The translations under genes were made by a program, and so were the position numbers. Under the pieces are notes generated by a model. That model was not told where the DNA came from and did no database searches. It saw only the letters and a program-made list of their open reading frames with translations. A stretch of DNA of 64,000 nucleotides from Pseudonocardia petroleophila (GTDB lineage Bacteria > Actinomycetota > Actinomycetes > Mycobacteriales > Pseudonocardiaceae): assembly GCF_014235185.1 (NCBI RefSeq), contig NZ_CP060131.1, positions 3,355,501-3,419,500 on the forward strand, in the 5' to 3' direction. Below are positions 1-8,404 of the stretch, piece by piece. Position 1 is the first letter of the stretch, and each line of letters starts with the position of its first letter.

Positions 1-290
1 GCGAAGGTCTCGACGAACCGGGCCATCGCGACGGTGTAGACGTCGGAGTTCGACGGCTTGTTGACCGCCGCCTCCGTCAGCTCGGCGAGGAACGCGGGAT
101 CGTCGACGAGCGCGGGGTGGTTGAGGCCCAGCGGCGCGGAGGCGAAGAAGCTGAACACGTCGAGGTGGCGGGTGCCGTCGCGGGCGTCGACGATCCACGA
201 CCCCCGCGACGCGCGGGTGTCGAGGACCAGGTCGAACCCGTCGACGAGCAGGTGGCGACGCAGGGTCTCGTGGACGTCGTCGGGAGTCAT
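1..290 (-). CDS. lat: L-lysine 6-transaminase, N-terminal part (runs off the window)
   Basis: Translation from the ATG at 290 reads leftward without a stop to base 1 and gives 96 residues. They contain a segment reading GSWIVDARDGTRHLDVFSFF, then FASAPLGLNHPAL and VNKPSNSDVYT. This is the N-terminus typical of PLP-dependent lysine epsilon-aminotransferases, which convert lysine and 2-oxoglutarate to the semialdehyde precursor of piperideine-6-carboxylate. The catalytic lysine region lies outside the window. The gene is divergent from an Lrp/AsnC regulator with 72 bases between starts, the same arrangement as lat/lrpA of mycobacteria, so local control by that regulator is inferred. Family assignment is from recognition of this stretch and of the gene pair. 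Confidence 0.85.
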   Translation of the reverse strand, partial: MTPDDVHETLRRHLLVDGFDLVLDTRASRGSWIVDARDGTRHLDVFSFFASAPLGLNHPALVDDPAFLAELTEAAVNKPSNSDVYTVAMARFVETF

Positions 291-362
291 GCGTCCAGTG
301 TCTCGACGCGGCCCCGGCGGGGCACGACACCGACCGTCGGCATGCGCGGGCGAAGTGCCACG

Positions 363-812
363 ATGTGGGCCGTGCCACCGACGGATCGTCAGCCCGACGA
401 CCTGGACCGCCGCCTGCTCTCCCTGCTGGAGGCCGACGCGCGGGCGACGATGGCCGACCTCGGGCGGGCGGTCGGGCTGTCCCGCACCGCCGTGCTGGCC
501 CGGGTCCAGCGCCTCGAGCGCGACGGCGTGCTGCGCGGCTACCACGCCGACGTAGCCCTGCCCGGCGCGGCGACCGCGCACCGCGCCCGCGTCGGCATCG
601 TGGTCCGCACGACCGACGTCGCCGGGTACGCCGCCCGGCTCGCCGCGCTGCCCGGGTTCGCGGAGATCGAGACGGTGACGGGGGAGTACGACCTCATCGT
701 GCTGGTCACCGTGCCGACGGCCGGGCAGCTCGACGCGCTGCTGGACCGGGTGCAGGGGTGGCGCGAGACGGTCCGGACAACCACCTGGATGGTGCTGACG
801 CGGTACCGCTGA
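363..812 (+). CDS. Lrp/AsnC family transcriptional regulator
   Basis: 149 residues from the ATG at 363; a GTG at 372 is an alternative. The N-terminal helix-turn-helix is seen around residues 25-50 (MADLGRAVGLSRTAVLARVQ), followed by a C-terminal RAM ligand-sensing domain with GFAEIETVTGEYDLIVLVTV. The length is usual for the family. Lrp/AsnC proteins are dimeric to octameric DNA-binding sensors of amino acids. Divergent position next to lat suggests it responds to lysine or a related amino acid and controls lat, as LrpA is thought to do in mycobacteria. That role is inferred from context. No clear Shine-Dalgarno sequence precedes the start. Confidence 0.9.
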   Translation: MWAVPPTDRQPDDLDRRLLSLLEADARATMADLGRAVGLSRTAVLARVQRLERDGVLRGYHADVALPGAATAHRARVGIVVRTTDVAGYAARLAALPGFAEIETVTGEYDLIVLVTVPTAGQLDALLDRVQGWRETVRTTTWMVLTRYR

Positions 813-825
813 CCGGGAACCGCAG

Positions 826-851
826 GTCCGGACGGGGGGCACTGTCCGGAC
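826..851 (+). terminator. Inverted repeat after the Lrp-type gene
   Basis: The palindromic octamer GTCCGGAC occurs twice (826-833 and 844-851) with a 10-base G-rich spacer, and GTTTCT follows. It can form an 8-bp stem just past the stop codon at 812 and is a plausible intrinsic terminator of the actinobacterial type, which often lacks a U-tract. Confidence 0.45.
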
Positions 852-854
852 GTT

Positions 855-893
855 TCTCAGACGGCTCTCAGCAAACGATCAGTTTCGTCTCAG
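855..893 (+). promoter_or_regulatory. Four direct repeats in an 11-bp register, PhoP/OmpR-type binding array
   Basis: TCTCAG occurs at 855, 866 and 888 and GATCAG at 877, so four copies are spaced by exactly 11 bp. OmpR/PhoB-family response regulators bind head-to-tail repeats with this spacing; the mycobacterial PhoP box is a TCACAGC direct repeat with the same period, and TCTCAGC here differs at one base. It lies between lrp and the secreted SBP56-like gene, about 350 bases before that start. The regulator itself is not identified; OmpR-type genes exist at 56874 but no link is shown. Confidence 0.5.
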
Positions 894-1052
894 CTCGAAT
901 CCCCCGAACGGCCCAGTCGGTTGACCGGGTGTGCTGATCATCGACCTCGAGGTCTTCTGGGTGACGCGTCGCCAGAACGCCTTCGACGGGCTGTGTCCGG
1001 GACAGCCCGCCCGTCGCTGACCCCGTCGACAGCACCCGATCCCGGAGTCCCG

Positions 1053-1130
1053 TTGCCCGTGCTCGAACCGTTCTGGACCGGCCGTCGTGCCGGCGACTTC
1101 GACGAGTGGTGTCGCCCGGCCGCGTGCTGA
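1053..1130 (+). CDS. Possible short peptide, 25 residues, upstream of the SBP56-like gene
   Basis: A TTG at 1053 preceded by CGGAG (1043-1047, five bases away) opens a frame ending in TGA at 1128. The product is aromatic and charged, with FWTGRRAGDFDEWCRP near the middle and a C-terminal cysteine. Composition (Phe, three Trp/Phe, two Cys) is unlike a random GC-rich frame. The same region also has a 29-codon GTG frame at 931-1020. This could be a leader or regulatory ORF, a precursor peptide, or chance. The 425 bases between lrp and the SBP56-like gene otherwise hold only the repeats listed at 826-893. Confidence 0.25.
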   Translation: MPVLEPFWTGRRAGDFDEWCRPAAC

Positions 1131-1238
1131 GGCAGGCGCCGAGCCGCTCCCGTGCCGGGCACGGGGGCGCTCGCCTGCGCGCGCGGCCGTGCCGGTCCCC
1201 GAACGCTCCCCGAACCATCCGCTCCCCAGGAGATCCGC

Positions 1239-3074
1239 TTGTCACCCCTGCACACCCGGCGACGGCGCCTCACCGCCGTCGCCGTCGCGCTCCCGCTGCT
1301 CGCGGGAGGCACGGCACTGGCCGGCCAGGCCACCGCCGAGTCCCCGGTCCACACCATCACCTCCGAGGTCCACGACAGCGTCGGCACGCTGTTCACCGCG
1401 ACCAACCACCTCGTCGACATCCCGGGCGTCGTCCCGGTCGGCGAGGAGGGCCACGTCGGCAAGGAGTACATCGTCGTCTGGGCCGGTGACGAGAACGTCG
1501 CCGACACCTCGGGCCAGGACATCGCCGACACCCCGCTGGCCGTCGGCGCGGTCAAGGAGCTCTCCGAGCTGCCCACCGACCTCCCCGGCCAGGACTTCCT
1601 CGCCGTCATCGACGCCGACGCGGACTCGGCCACCTACGGCCAGGTCGTCAACACCGTGACGCTCGGCCCGCTGCCGGAGAACGAGCCGCACCACATGCAG
1701 TACATCCACACGGCGGGCGACAGCATCTACGCCGGTGGCCTGTTCTCCGACATCACCTACGTGTTCGACACCGACAAGCTGCCGCTGCTGGAGCTCTCGG
1801 GCGTGAGCAACCCCGTCGACACCCCCTGCGGCTCGGTCCCCGACGCCTACTGGGTGCTCGAGGACGGCACCGCCTACGGCACGTACATGGGCGGCCCGGA
1901 CGTCCCCGGCCCCTGCCAGTACACCAACGGCGAGATCCGGGTCGGCAACGGCTTCGCGGGCAGCCCCGGCTCGGTCGTGCGCCTGGACCGCGAGGGCCGG
2001 ACGCTGGCGGAGGTCCCGGCGGCGCTGCCGACGGCGGAGTTCCCCGAGGACTGCCACAACCTGCCGGTGCTGCCCACGGCCACCTGCGCGAACCCGCACG
2101 GCATCCAGGTCCGCGAGGACCTGGACACCATGGTCACCAGTGACTACTGCGAGCCGCGCAACATCATCCTGGACCCGGTGAAGGCGCCGGACCACAAGCT
2201 GTGCCGCCCGACCGTCCGCACCTGGGACATCACCGACCGCAACAACCCGGTGGTCCGCAACGTCACCAAGCTGCCCGACGGCCCCCGTCGTGAGACCAAC
2301 CCGGCTCACGAGGAGAACCAGGCCATCATGGAGACGACGGTGACGAACCTGCCCGAGAACAAGGGCGCGTTCGCCGAGTCGATGTGCGGCGGCGCGATCT
2401 TCTACGCCCCCGACATCACCGCGCCGGAGCCGGCGTGGCGCGAGGTCTTCGACAACACCACCGCGGCGCTGTCGGTCGACCCCGACGTCATCGAGGGCGG
2501 CGGCTGCGACGGCGGCGGCTGGGTGCAGACCTCGCTCGACGACAAGTACCTCTACCACGCCGTGATCGGCCGTGGCCCGGGTGCGCAGTTCCCCGAGGAC
2601 CAGGGCACCACCAAGATGATCTACACCCTGGACATCCAGGCGCTGGTCGCCGCGGGTGACTCGGTCGAGTGCACCATCGACACCATCCTCGAGGTCGCCG
2701 AGGGCGGCGAGGAGGCCGACTGCCCGGCCCTCGTCGACGTGCTCGAGGTGACCGACACGACGTCCGGCGGCCCGCACTGGGGCGCACTGGACAACTACGT
2801 GGCCAACGGCGACGGCACCTACAGCGAGACCACGGACGTCGACCGGATCGCGTACTCGAACTACTTCGTGGCGCGCACCGGCATCGACGGCAACCACCGG
2901 GTCTGCATCGCCGACGTCGAGGACGGCGTCATGACGGTCGACGAGGACTTCCGCGACGAGGCCCGCGGCGGCACCTGCGTCGACTTCAACCGGCTGCGCT
3001 GGCCGCACGGCGAGACCGGCAACGCCAAGCCGCACTCGATGATCTTCGCGGTGGCCGGTGGCGACGTCCGCTGA
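1239..3074 (+). CDS. Secreted selenium-binding protein 56 (SBP56)/methanethiol oxidase-like protein
   Basis: The TTG at 1239 is chosen because CAGGAGA (1227-1233) sits six bases upstream and because the product then begins with a clean Sec signal (several arginines, then AVAVALPLLAGGTALA, cleavage near ALAGQA). The mature part shows SBP56 hallmarks: HHMQYI about residue 155, CGSVPDAYW, NPHGIQ about 290, and NAKPHSMIF near the C-terminus. SBP56 proteins are beta-propellers; one branch is the copper-dependent methanethiol oxidase. At 611 residues it is longer than the usual 430-470, and export is unusual. A hairpin at 3096 follows, so it may be transcribed alone. Substrate is not predictable. 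Confidence 0.75.
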   Translation: MSPLHTRRRRLTAVAVALPLLAGGTALAGQATAESPVHTITSEVHDSVGTLFTATNHLVDIPGVVPVGEEGHVGKEYIVVWAGDENVADTSGQDIADTPLAVGAVKELSELPTDLPGQDFLAVIDADADSATYGQVVNTVTLGPLPENEPHHMQYIHTAGDSIYAGGLFSDITYVFDTDKLPLLELSGVSNPVDTPCGSVPDAYWVLEDGTAYGTYMGGPDVPGPCQYTNGEIRVGNGFAGSPGSVVRLDREGRTLAEVPAALPTAEFPEDCHNLPVLPTATCANPHGIQVREDLDTMVTSDYCEPRNIILDPVKAPDHKLCRPTVRTWDITDRNNPVVRNVTKLPDGPRRETNPAHEENQAIMETTVTNLPENKGAFAESMCGGAIFYAPDITAPEPAWREVFDNTTAALSVDPDVIEGGGCDGGGWVQTSLDDKYLYHAVIGRGPGAQFPEDQGTTKMIYTLDIQALVAAGDSVECTIDTILEVAEGGEEADCPALVDVLEVTDTTSGGPHWGALDNYVANGDGTYSETTDVDRIAYSNYFVARTGIDGNHRVCIADVEDGVMTVDEDFRDEARGGTCVDFNRLRWPHGETGNAKPHSMIFAVAGGDVR

Positions 3075-3095
3075 CGGCCGCGTCACCACCCGGGG

Positions 3096-3122
3096 GGGCG
3101 GGCCCGACGTCCGGGCCCGCCC
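3096..3122 (+). terminator. Hairpin after the SBP56-like gene
   Basis: An 11-bp perfect GC stem (GGGCGGGCCCG, 3096-3106) pairs with 3112-3122 around a five-base loop (ACGTC). There is no T-tract, as usual in actinobacteria. It lies 22 bases past the stop codon. Confidence 0.7.
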
Positions 3123-3139
3123 TCCGGGGCGCCGCTGCC

Positions 3140-4870
3140 GTGCTCGCGGTCCTCGGCGCTCCGTGGATCACCGGGGCGGCCTCGCCGCACCACGCCGACG
3201 GCGGTGCGGCGGTCTCCTTCCTGACCGCGCCGCTGGCCGCCACCCTCGGGGTGACCGGCCTGCTCGCCGCGGCCCTGGTGGCCGGGATCGCGCTGCTGCG
3301 CGGCCCGGCCGCGCCCACCCGGCGGGTGGCGATCGCCGCCGAGGCCGGGGCGGGCTACGCCGTCGCCGTGCTCGCACTGGGCTGGCTCGGCGGCGGGGTC
3401 GGCGCGCTGACCGCGGTGCCGCGCACGGCCGCGGTCGTCGCGGTCGCGGTGCTGCTCAGCCGCTCGTCCCGGCTCGTGACGGTGGGGGCGGGCGCCCTGC
3501 TGGCGGCGCTCGCCGCCGTCGAGACCGGGCTCGCGGTCGGCCCGGTCGCGGCGGTGTCCGTCCTGGCCGCCGTGCTCGGGCTCGGGGTGGTGGCGACCGT
3601 GGCCGGGGCCGCCGACCGGCGGGCCGAGCTGCGCCGCCGCACCCCGACCGCGGTGCTCGCCGCGGCCGTCGCGGTGGTGTCGGCGCTGGTCGGGGCCGCG
3701 CTGTCGGGTTCCCGGCTCGACGCCGCGACGCTCCGCTCGGTCAACGGGCTGGTCCTCGCGACGGGCCTGGTGCTCGTCGCCGTCGCGGCGGTGGGCTGGG
3801 TGCTCGCCCGCTCCGCGGGCGGTCGCCGGGTGCTGCCCGCGGCCGTCGGCGCGGGTGCGGCCGCGGTCGTCGTCCTGACGACGCTGGTCGCGCTGCCCGC
3901 GATCGCGCTCCCCGAGCGGGGCGCGCCGCTGCTGCGCACGGTCGCCCTCGGCGACCTCGCGGTCCCGGTCGCGGTGGTGCCGCAGCGCCCGGGCCCCAAC
4001 CTCGTCTACGTCGGGGCGGTCGGGGCCACCGTCGACGGTGTCGCCACGCGCACGCGGAGCGGCTCGCCCGGCTCGTGGGCGGTCGTCGACCTCCCCGCGG
4101 GTGCCGACGAGCTGGTCGTCGGCGTCGGGTCCGACCGGGCGGCGCTGCGGCTGCAGCCGGGCACCGATCCCGCCCCGGCCGCGCTCGTCGCCGGGCTGAC
4201 CGGCCCGGACGGGCCGGAGTGCCTCAGCGCGGTGCTCGGGGCCGTCGTCGGCGGTTCCGCGGGCGCCGGGGGCGTGCTCCCCGACGCCTGCCCGGACGCC
4301 GCGCTCACCGACGCCGACGCCACCGTGCTCCGCGCCACGGTGCGGTTCCTGGCCCAGCGGCAGGCCCCCGTCCTGCACGTGATCGACGACGGCTCGCCCC
4401 GGTCCACGGCGGCGGCCGCGGTCGCGGCGGCGGCGGCGGCCGAGCACGGCCTCCCGCTGACCGACGCGATCGACACCGGCGGCGCCGTCCTGGTCGTCGC
4501 CGGCTGGGAGACCGCGGGCGTGCGGCTGACCGACGAGGCGCTGGGCCTGTCGACCGTGCACGGCACCTACACCGCCCCGTGGCTCGCCACCGGGCCGGTG
4601 CTGGGCCGCCAGACCGGTGCGGTCACCGCGCTGACCTTCGACCCGCGGGCCGAGCAGGCCCAGCGCTACGTCGCCGCCCTGCGCGGCCGCGGCGTGACCG
4701 CGCTCGCCTCGCCGGCGGGCATCGCGGCCTGGGGGGCGACGGCGGAGAGCGGGCCGCGGATCTTCACCGCGGTGCAGGTCTCGGTCATGCCGGGGGACCA
4801 CCGGCACGCCACCGACACGTGGCTGCCCGGCGGCACGTTCACGGCGGTGACGCCCCCGCTCCCGGTGTGA
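3140..4870 (+). CDS. Polytopic membrane protein with C-terminal extracytoplasmic domain, unknown function
   Basis: Unrecognised. The frame is open from inside the upstream gene; GTG at 3140 is the first usable start that leaves the first hydrophobic helix (VLAVLGAPWITGA) intact, and it is only 18 bases past the hairpin, so the start is uncertain. About nine to ten hydrophobic segments fill residues 1-280. They are followed by a soluble part of about 300 residues with two cysteines (ECLSAV and PDACPD) and Ala/Val-rich alpha-beta character. The arrangement (secreted SBP56-like protein then this) suggests joint work at the cell surface, but this is inference. No transporter or enzyme motif was found. 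Confidence 0.6.
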   Translation: MLAVLGAPWITGAASPHHADGGAAVSFLTAPLAATLGVTGLLAAALVAGIALLRGPAAPTRRVAIAAEAGAGYAVAVLALGWLGGGVGALTAVPRTAAVVAVAVLLSRSSRLVTVGAGALLAALAAVETGLAVGPVAAVSVLAAVLGLGVVATVAGAADRRAELRRRTPTAVLAAAVAVVSALVGAALSGSRLDAATLRSVNGLVLATGLVLVAVAAVGWVLARSAGGRRVLPAAVGAGAAAVVVLTTLVALPAIALPERGAPLLRTVALGDLAVPVAVVPQRPGPNLVYVGAVGATVDGVATRTRSGSPGSWAVVDLPAGADELVVGVGSDRAALRLQPGTDPAPAALVAGLTGPDGPECLSAVLGAVVGGSAGAGGVLPDACPDAALTDADATVLRATVRFLAQRQAPVLHVIDDGSPRSTAAAAVAAAAAAEHGLPLTDAIDTGGAVLVVAGWETAGVRLTDEALGLSTVHGTYTAPWLATGPVLGRQTGAVTALTFDPRAEQAQRYVAALRGRGVTALASPAGIAAWGATAESGPRIFTAVQVSVMPGDHRHATDTWLPGGTFTAVTPPLPV

Positions 4871-4943
4871 CCCGGGCGGGGGTGAGCGGGCGCGGGGTGC
4901 GTCGGTCACCGGATCATGGGGCCCGGGCCGATACCGTGGACCC

Positions 4944-7466
4944 ATGGCAGGACGGACGACGACCGGCAGCACGGCGCGAGCGTCGTCCCCCCGCAAGCCC
5001 GCGGCGCGCAAGCCGTCCGGTCGCCGCCCGGCGGCCCGCAAGCCGCCGCCGCGCCGCGACCTGCTCGACAAGGGCATCGACGCGACCGGCCGGGGCATGG
5101 CCCGCCTGGGCCGTGCCACCGGCCGGGCCGTCGGGCGCACCCGCGAGATCGACCCGGCCCACCGCCGCGACGGGCTCGGCGTCGTCCTGCTCGTGCTCGC
5201 CGTCGTCACCGCGGCGGGCGTGTGGTTCGGGGCGGGCGGTCCGGTCGGGCAGTGGCTCTCCGGCGCGATCGGCTCGGTCATCGGCCGCGGCTCGTCCCTG
5301 CTCCCGGTGATCCTGCTCGTCGCCGGCATCGTGCTGGTGGCCACCGAGCCGCAGCCCGACTCGCGCCCGCGCGTCGCCGTCGGGTCGCTGCTGCTGGCCC
5401 TGGGCGGGCTCGGCCTCGTGCACCTGGTGTCCGGCTCGCCCGTCGAGCCCGAGACCTGGGCGTCGGGGGGCGGGGCCGTCGGCTACCTCGCCGCCACCCC
5501 GCTGGCCACCGGTCTCACGGCCTGGGTCGCCGCCCCCGTGCTGGTGCTGCTCACCGGCTACGCCTTCCTCGTCCTCACCGCCACCCCCGTCCGCGCGGTG
5601 CCCGACCGCGTCCGGCGCCTGCTCGGGCGGGCCGTCGAGCCCGACGCCGACGAGGACGCCGACGCCGGGTCCGGGGAGATCGTCCCCGACCCCGTCATCG
5701 AGGCCGAGACCGCGCCGCTGCGCCGCCCGTCGCGCCGCCGCCAGGCCAAGGTCGCCGACGTCGTGCGCGACGAGCTGGGCGAGGACCCCGTCGTCATCGA
5801 CGCGGAGGTCGTGCCCCCGCCCGACGAGCCGCCGATGGACGAGCCGCCGCCCCCGACGACCCGCCGCCGCCCGCCGGCCGCGATCGTCGCCACCCCGCCC
5901 GTCGTCGACGAGCCGGACGGCCCGGTGGGGGAGCAGCTGCGCCTGACCGTCCCCGACCGGGAGGGCGAGCCGCCCTACGTCCTGCCGCCCGCCGACATCC
6001 TGCCGACCGGCCCGGTCCCCAAGACCCGCAGCAGCGCCAACGACGCGATGATCGAGCGGATCACCGGCGTGCTGGAGCAGTTCTCCATCGACGCGCAGGT
6101 CACCGGCTTCACCCGCGGCCCGACCGTCACCCGCTACGAGATCGAGCTCGGACCGGCCGTCAAGGTCGAGAAGATCACCCAGCTCACCAAGAACATCTCC
6201 TACGCCGTCGCCACCGACAACGTGCGGATCCTGGCCCCGATCCCGGGCAAGTCCGCCGTCGGCATCGAGGTGCCCAACACCGACCGCGAGATGGTGCGCC
6301 TGGGCGACGTCCTGCGCTCGGGCACCGCACGCGCCGAGCAGCACCCGCTCGTCGTCGGGCTGGGCAAGGACATCGAGGGCCACTTCCTCACCGCGAACCT
6401 GGCGAAGATGCCGCACCTGCTCGTCGCGGGGTCGACGGGCTCCGGTAAGTCGAGCTTCGTCAACTCGATGCTCGTCTCGCTGCTGAGCCGGGCCACCCCG
6501 GACGAGGTCCGGATGATCCTCATCGACCCCAAGATGGTGGAGCTCACACCCTACGAGGGCATCCCGCACCTGATCACGCCCATCATCACCCAGCCGAAGA
6601 AGGCGGCCGCCGCGCTGGCCTGGCTGGTGGAGGAGATGGAGCAGCGCTACCAGGACATGCAGGTCAACAAGGTCCGCCACGTCGACGAGTTCAACCGCAA
6701 GGTGCGCTCGGGCGACATCACCGCGCCGCTGGGCAGCGAGCGCGTCTACCGGCCCTACCCCTACATCCTGTGCATCGTCGACGAGCTGGCCGACCTCATG
6801 ATGACCGCGCCGCGCGACGTCGAGGACGCGGTCGTGCGGATCACCCAGAAGGCGCGCGCCGCCGGCATCCACCTGGTGCTGGCCACGCAGCGACCCTCGG
6901 TCGACGTCGTCACCGGCCTGATCAAGACGAACGTGCCGTCGCGGCTGGCGTTCGCCACGTCGTCGCTGACGGACTCGCGGGTCATCCTCGACCAGCCCGG
7001 CGCCGAGAAGCTGATCGGCATGGGCGACGCGCTGTACCTGCCCATGGGCATGAGCAAGCCCGTCCGCATGCAGGGCGCGTTCGTCGACGACGACGAGATC
7101 TCCGCGGTCGTCGCGTTCACCAAGGACCAGGCCGAGCCGACCTACACCGAGGGCGTCACCGCGCAGAAGGCCGGGGAGGCCAAGGAGGTCGACCCGGAGA
7201 TCGGCGACGACCTGGACATCCTTATCCAGGCCACCGAGCTGATCGTCACCTCGCAGTTCGGGTCGACGTCGATGCTGCAGCGCAAGCTGCGCGTCGGGTT
7301 CGCGAAGGCGGGGCGGCTGATGGACCTGCTGGAGACCCGCGGGGTCGTCGGGCCGTCGGAGGGGTCGAAGGCCCGTGACGTCCTGATCAAGCCCGACGAG
7401 CTCGACGGCGTGCTGTGGTTGATGCGCGGTGGCGGCGGCGAGGAACCCGGTGAGCCGGACGAGTGA
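4944..7466 (+). CDS. ftsK: DNA translocase FtsK/SpoIIIE
   Basis: 840 residues from ATG 4944. An Arg/Lys/Pro-rich N-terminus (residues 1-75) precedes four membrane helices (about 75-220). A proline- and acid-rich linker follows to about residue 340, then the RecA-like motor with Walker A GSTGSGKSS (about 496-503), Walker B YILCIVDELADL (about 610) and ATQRPS. The C-terminal winged-helix gamma domain includes ATELIVTSQFGSTSMLQRKL. FtsK pumps DNA at the division septum and activates XerCD recombination at dif. Length matches actinobacterial FtsK. An ATACC element lies about 8 bases before the start, so the gene may be leaderless. It sits in the same neighbourhood as in mycobacteria. Confidence 0.95.
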   Translation: MAGRTTTGSTARASSPRKPAARKPSGRRPAARKPPPRRDLLDKGIDATGRGMARLGRATGRAVGRTREIDPAHRRDGLGVVLLVLAVVTAAGVWFGAGGPVGQWLSGAIGSVIGRGSSLLPVILLVAGIVLVATEPQPDSRPRVAVGSLLLALGGLGLVHLVSGSPVEPETWASGGGAVGYLAATPLATGLTAWVAAPVLVLLTGYAFLVLTATPVRAVPDRVRRLLGRAVEPDADEDADAGSGEIVPDPVIEAETAPLRRPSRRRQAKVADVVRDELGEDPVVIDAEVVPPPDEPPMDEPPPPTTRRRPPAAIVATPPVVDEPDGPVGEQLRLTVPDREGEPPYVLPPADILPTGPVPKTRSSANDAMIERITGVLEQFSIDAQVTGFTRGPTVTRYEIELGPAVKVEKITQLTKNISYAVATDNVRILAPIPGKSAVGIEVPNTDREMVRLGDVLRSGTARAEQHPLVVGLGKDIEGHFLTANLAKMPHLLVAGSTGSGKSSFVNSMLVSLLSRATPDEVRMILIDPKMVELTPYEGIPHLITPIITQPKKAAAALAWLVEEMEQRYQDMQVNKVRHVDEFNRKVRSGDITAPLGSERVYRPYPYILCIVDELADLMMTAPRDVEDAVVRITQKARAAGIHLVLATQRPSVDVVTGLIKTNVPSRLAFATSSLTDSRVILDQPGAEKLIGMGDALYLPMGMSKPVRMQGAFVDDDEISAVVAFTKDQAEPTYTEGVTAQKAGEAKEVDPEIGDDLDILIQATELIVTSQFGSTSMLQRKLRVGFAKAGRLMDLLETRGVVGPSEGSKARDVLIKPDELDGVLWLMRGGGGEEPGEPDE

Positions 7467-7493
7467 CGGGGCGCCCAGCCCTTCTCACGGAGA

Positions 7494-7521
7494 GTGACGA
7501 ACGTCGCTGATCTGTTATGTT
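7494..7521 (+). promoter_or_regulatory. Promoter of the YceI-like gene, leaderless
   Basis: A -35-like GTGACG (7494-7499), 16-base spacer and -10 TATGTT (7516-7521) place the transcription start at about 7528, that is at the ATG at 7529. This decides between ATG 7517 (inside the -10 box) and ATG 7529. Confidence 0.6.
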
Positions 7522-7528
7522 GGGCGCC

Positions 7529-8404
7529 ATGTTCTGGAGTAAGCGTCGACGGGGTGGACGCACGCAGCAGAGTGGTGCACGACAGGCGATCATGCCCATC
7601 CCGCTGACCGGGGGTCTGCTCTCCGGGGAGGTCCGCGACAACGAGGGCAAGCCGCTCGCGGGCGCCGAGATCTCGGTGTTCGACCGCTCCAGCAAGCGCG
7701 TCGCGCACTCCGACACCGACGCCTACGGGTTCTTCGCCCACGCCGTGCAGCCCGGCGACTACCGCATCCGCGCGGAGGCCGGCGGGTACCAGAGCCTGCA
7801 CGAGCGGGCGAACGTCGAGTGGGGCACGCACAACGCGGTCGGGCAGCTCACGCTGCTGCCCGACGAGACGCTGACGACCCCGGTCCCGGGCATCTACGAG
7901 ATCGACCCCGACCACTCCGCGGTCCGCTTCGTCGCCCGGCACATCGCGATGTCGCGGGTCTACGGGCAGTTCCAGAAGTTCTCCGGCCAGGTCCGCATCG
8001 CCGAGAACTTCGAGGACTCGCACGTCGAGGTCCTCGTCGACGCCGCGAGCGTGTTCACCAACGTCGAGGCCCGCGACACGCACCTGCGCTCGGCCGACTT
8101 CCTCGACGTCGAGAACTTCCCGAAGCTGCACTTCACCAGCCACCGCTTCGCCCGGGCGGGCGGCAACCGCTGGCTGATCGACGGCGAGCTGACGCTGCAC
8201 GGCATGACCAGCGACGTCCAGCTCGACACCACCTACCTGGGCATGCAGGAGTGGAACGGGCTGCGCGCCGGCTGCCTGGCCACCACGCAGCTGCACCGCG
8301 AGCACTTCACCGTCAACTGGCAGCAGATGCTCGCCCGCGGGGTGCCGGTCGTCGGGTCGACGATCGAGATCACCCTCGACGTGCAGGGGATCCTGCAGCA
8401 GTAG
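7529..8404 (+). CDS. YceI family protein with N-terminal carboxypeptidase-regulatory-like domain
   Basis: 291 residues. Residues about 20-105 form a CarboxypepD_reg-like beta domain (LLSGEVRDNEGKPLAGAEIS, then YGFFAHAVQPGDYRI). Residues about 115-290 are a YceI lipocalin-like barrel (YEIDPDHSAVRFVARH, ADFLDVENFPKLHFTS, ITLDVQGIL). YceI proteins bind polyisoprenoid-type lipids. No signal peptide is visible; the N-terminus is basic (MFWSKRRRGG), so a cytoplasmic location is likely, unlike the periplasmic enterobacterial YceI. The gene ends immediately before a convergent VOC gene (stops at 8402-8404 and 8405-8407). Confidence 0.85.
   Translation: MFWSKRRRGGRTQQSGARQAIMPIPLTGGLLSGEVRDNEGKPLAGAEISVFDRSSKRVAHSDTDAYGFFAHAVQPGDYRIRAEAGGYQSLHERANVEWGTHNAVGQLTLLPDETLTTPVPGIYEIDPDHSAVRFVARHIAMSRVYGQFQKFSGQVRIAENFEDSHVEVLVDAASVFTNVEARDTHLRSADFLDVENFPKLHFTSHRFARAGGNRWLIDGELTLHGMTSDVQLDTTYLGMQEWNGLRAGCLATTQLHREHFTVNWQQMLARGVPVVGSTIEITLDVQGILQQ

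Noticed and set aside
931..1020. 29-codon GTG frame upstream of the SBP56-like gene
   Set aside because: No ribosome-binding site and no recognisable features; kept only as a remark beside the 1053-1130 candidate.
1239..3074. Selenoprotein because of the name selenium-binding protein
   Set aside because: SBP56 proteins do not contain encoded selenocysteine; no internal TGA is present here.
3083..5344. 753-codon minus-strand open frame across the membrane protein and ftsK
   Set aside because: Spans two unrelated plus-strand genes and is Arg/Gly/Pro-rich without motifs; typical antisense shadow.
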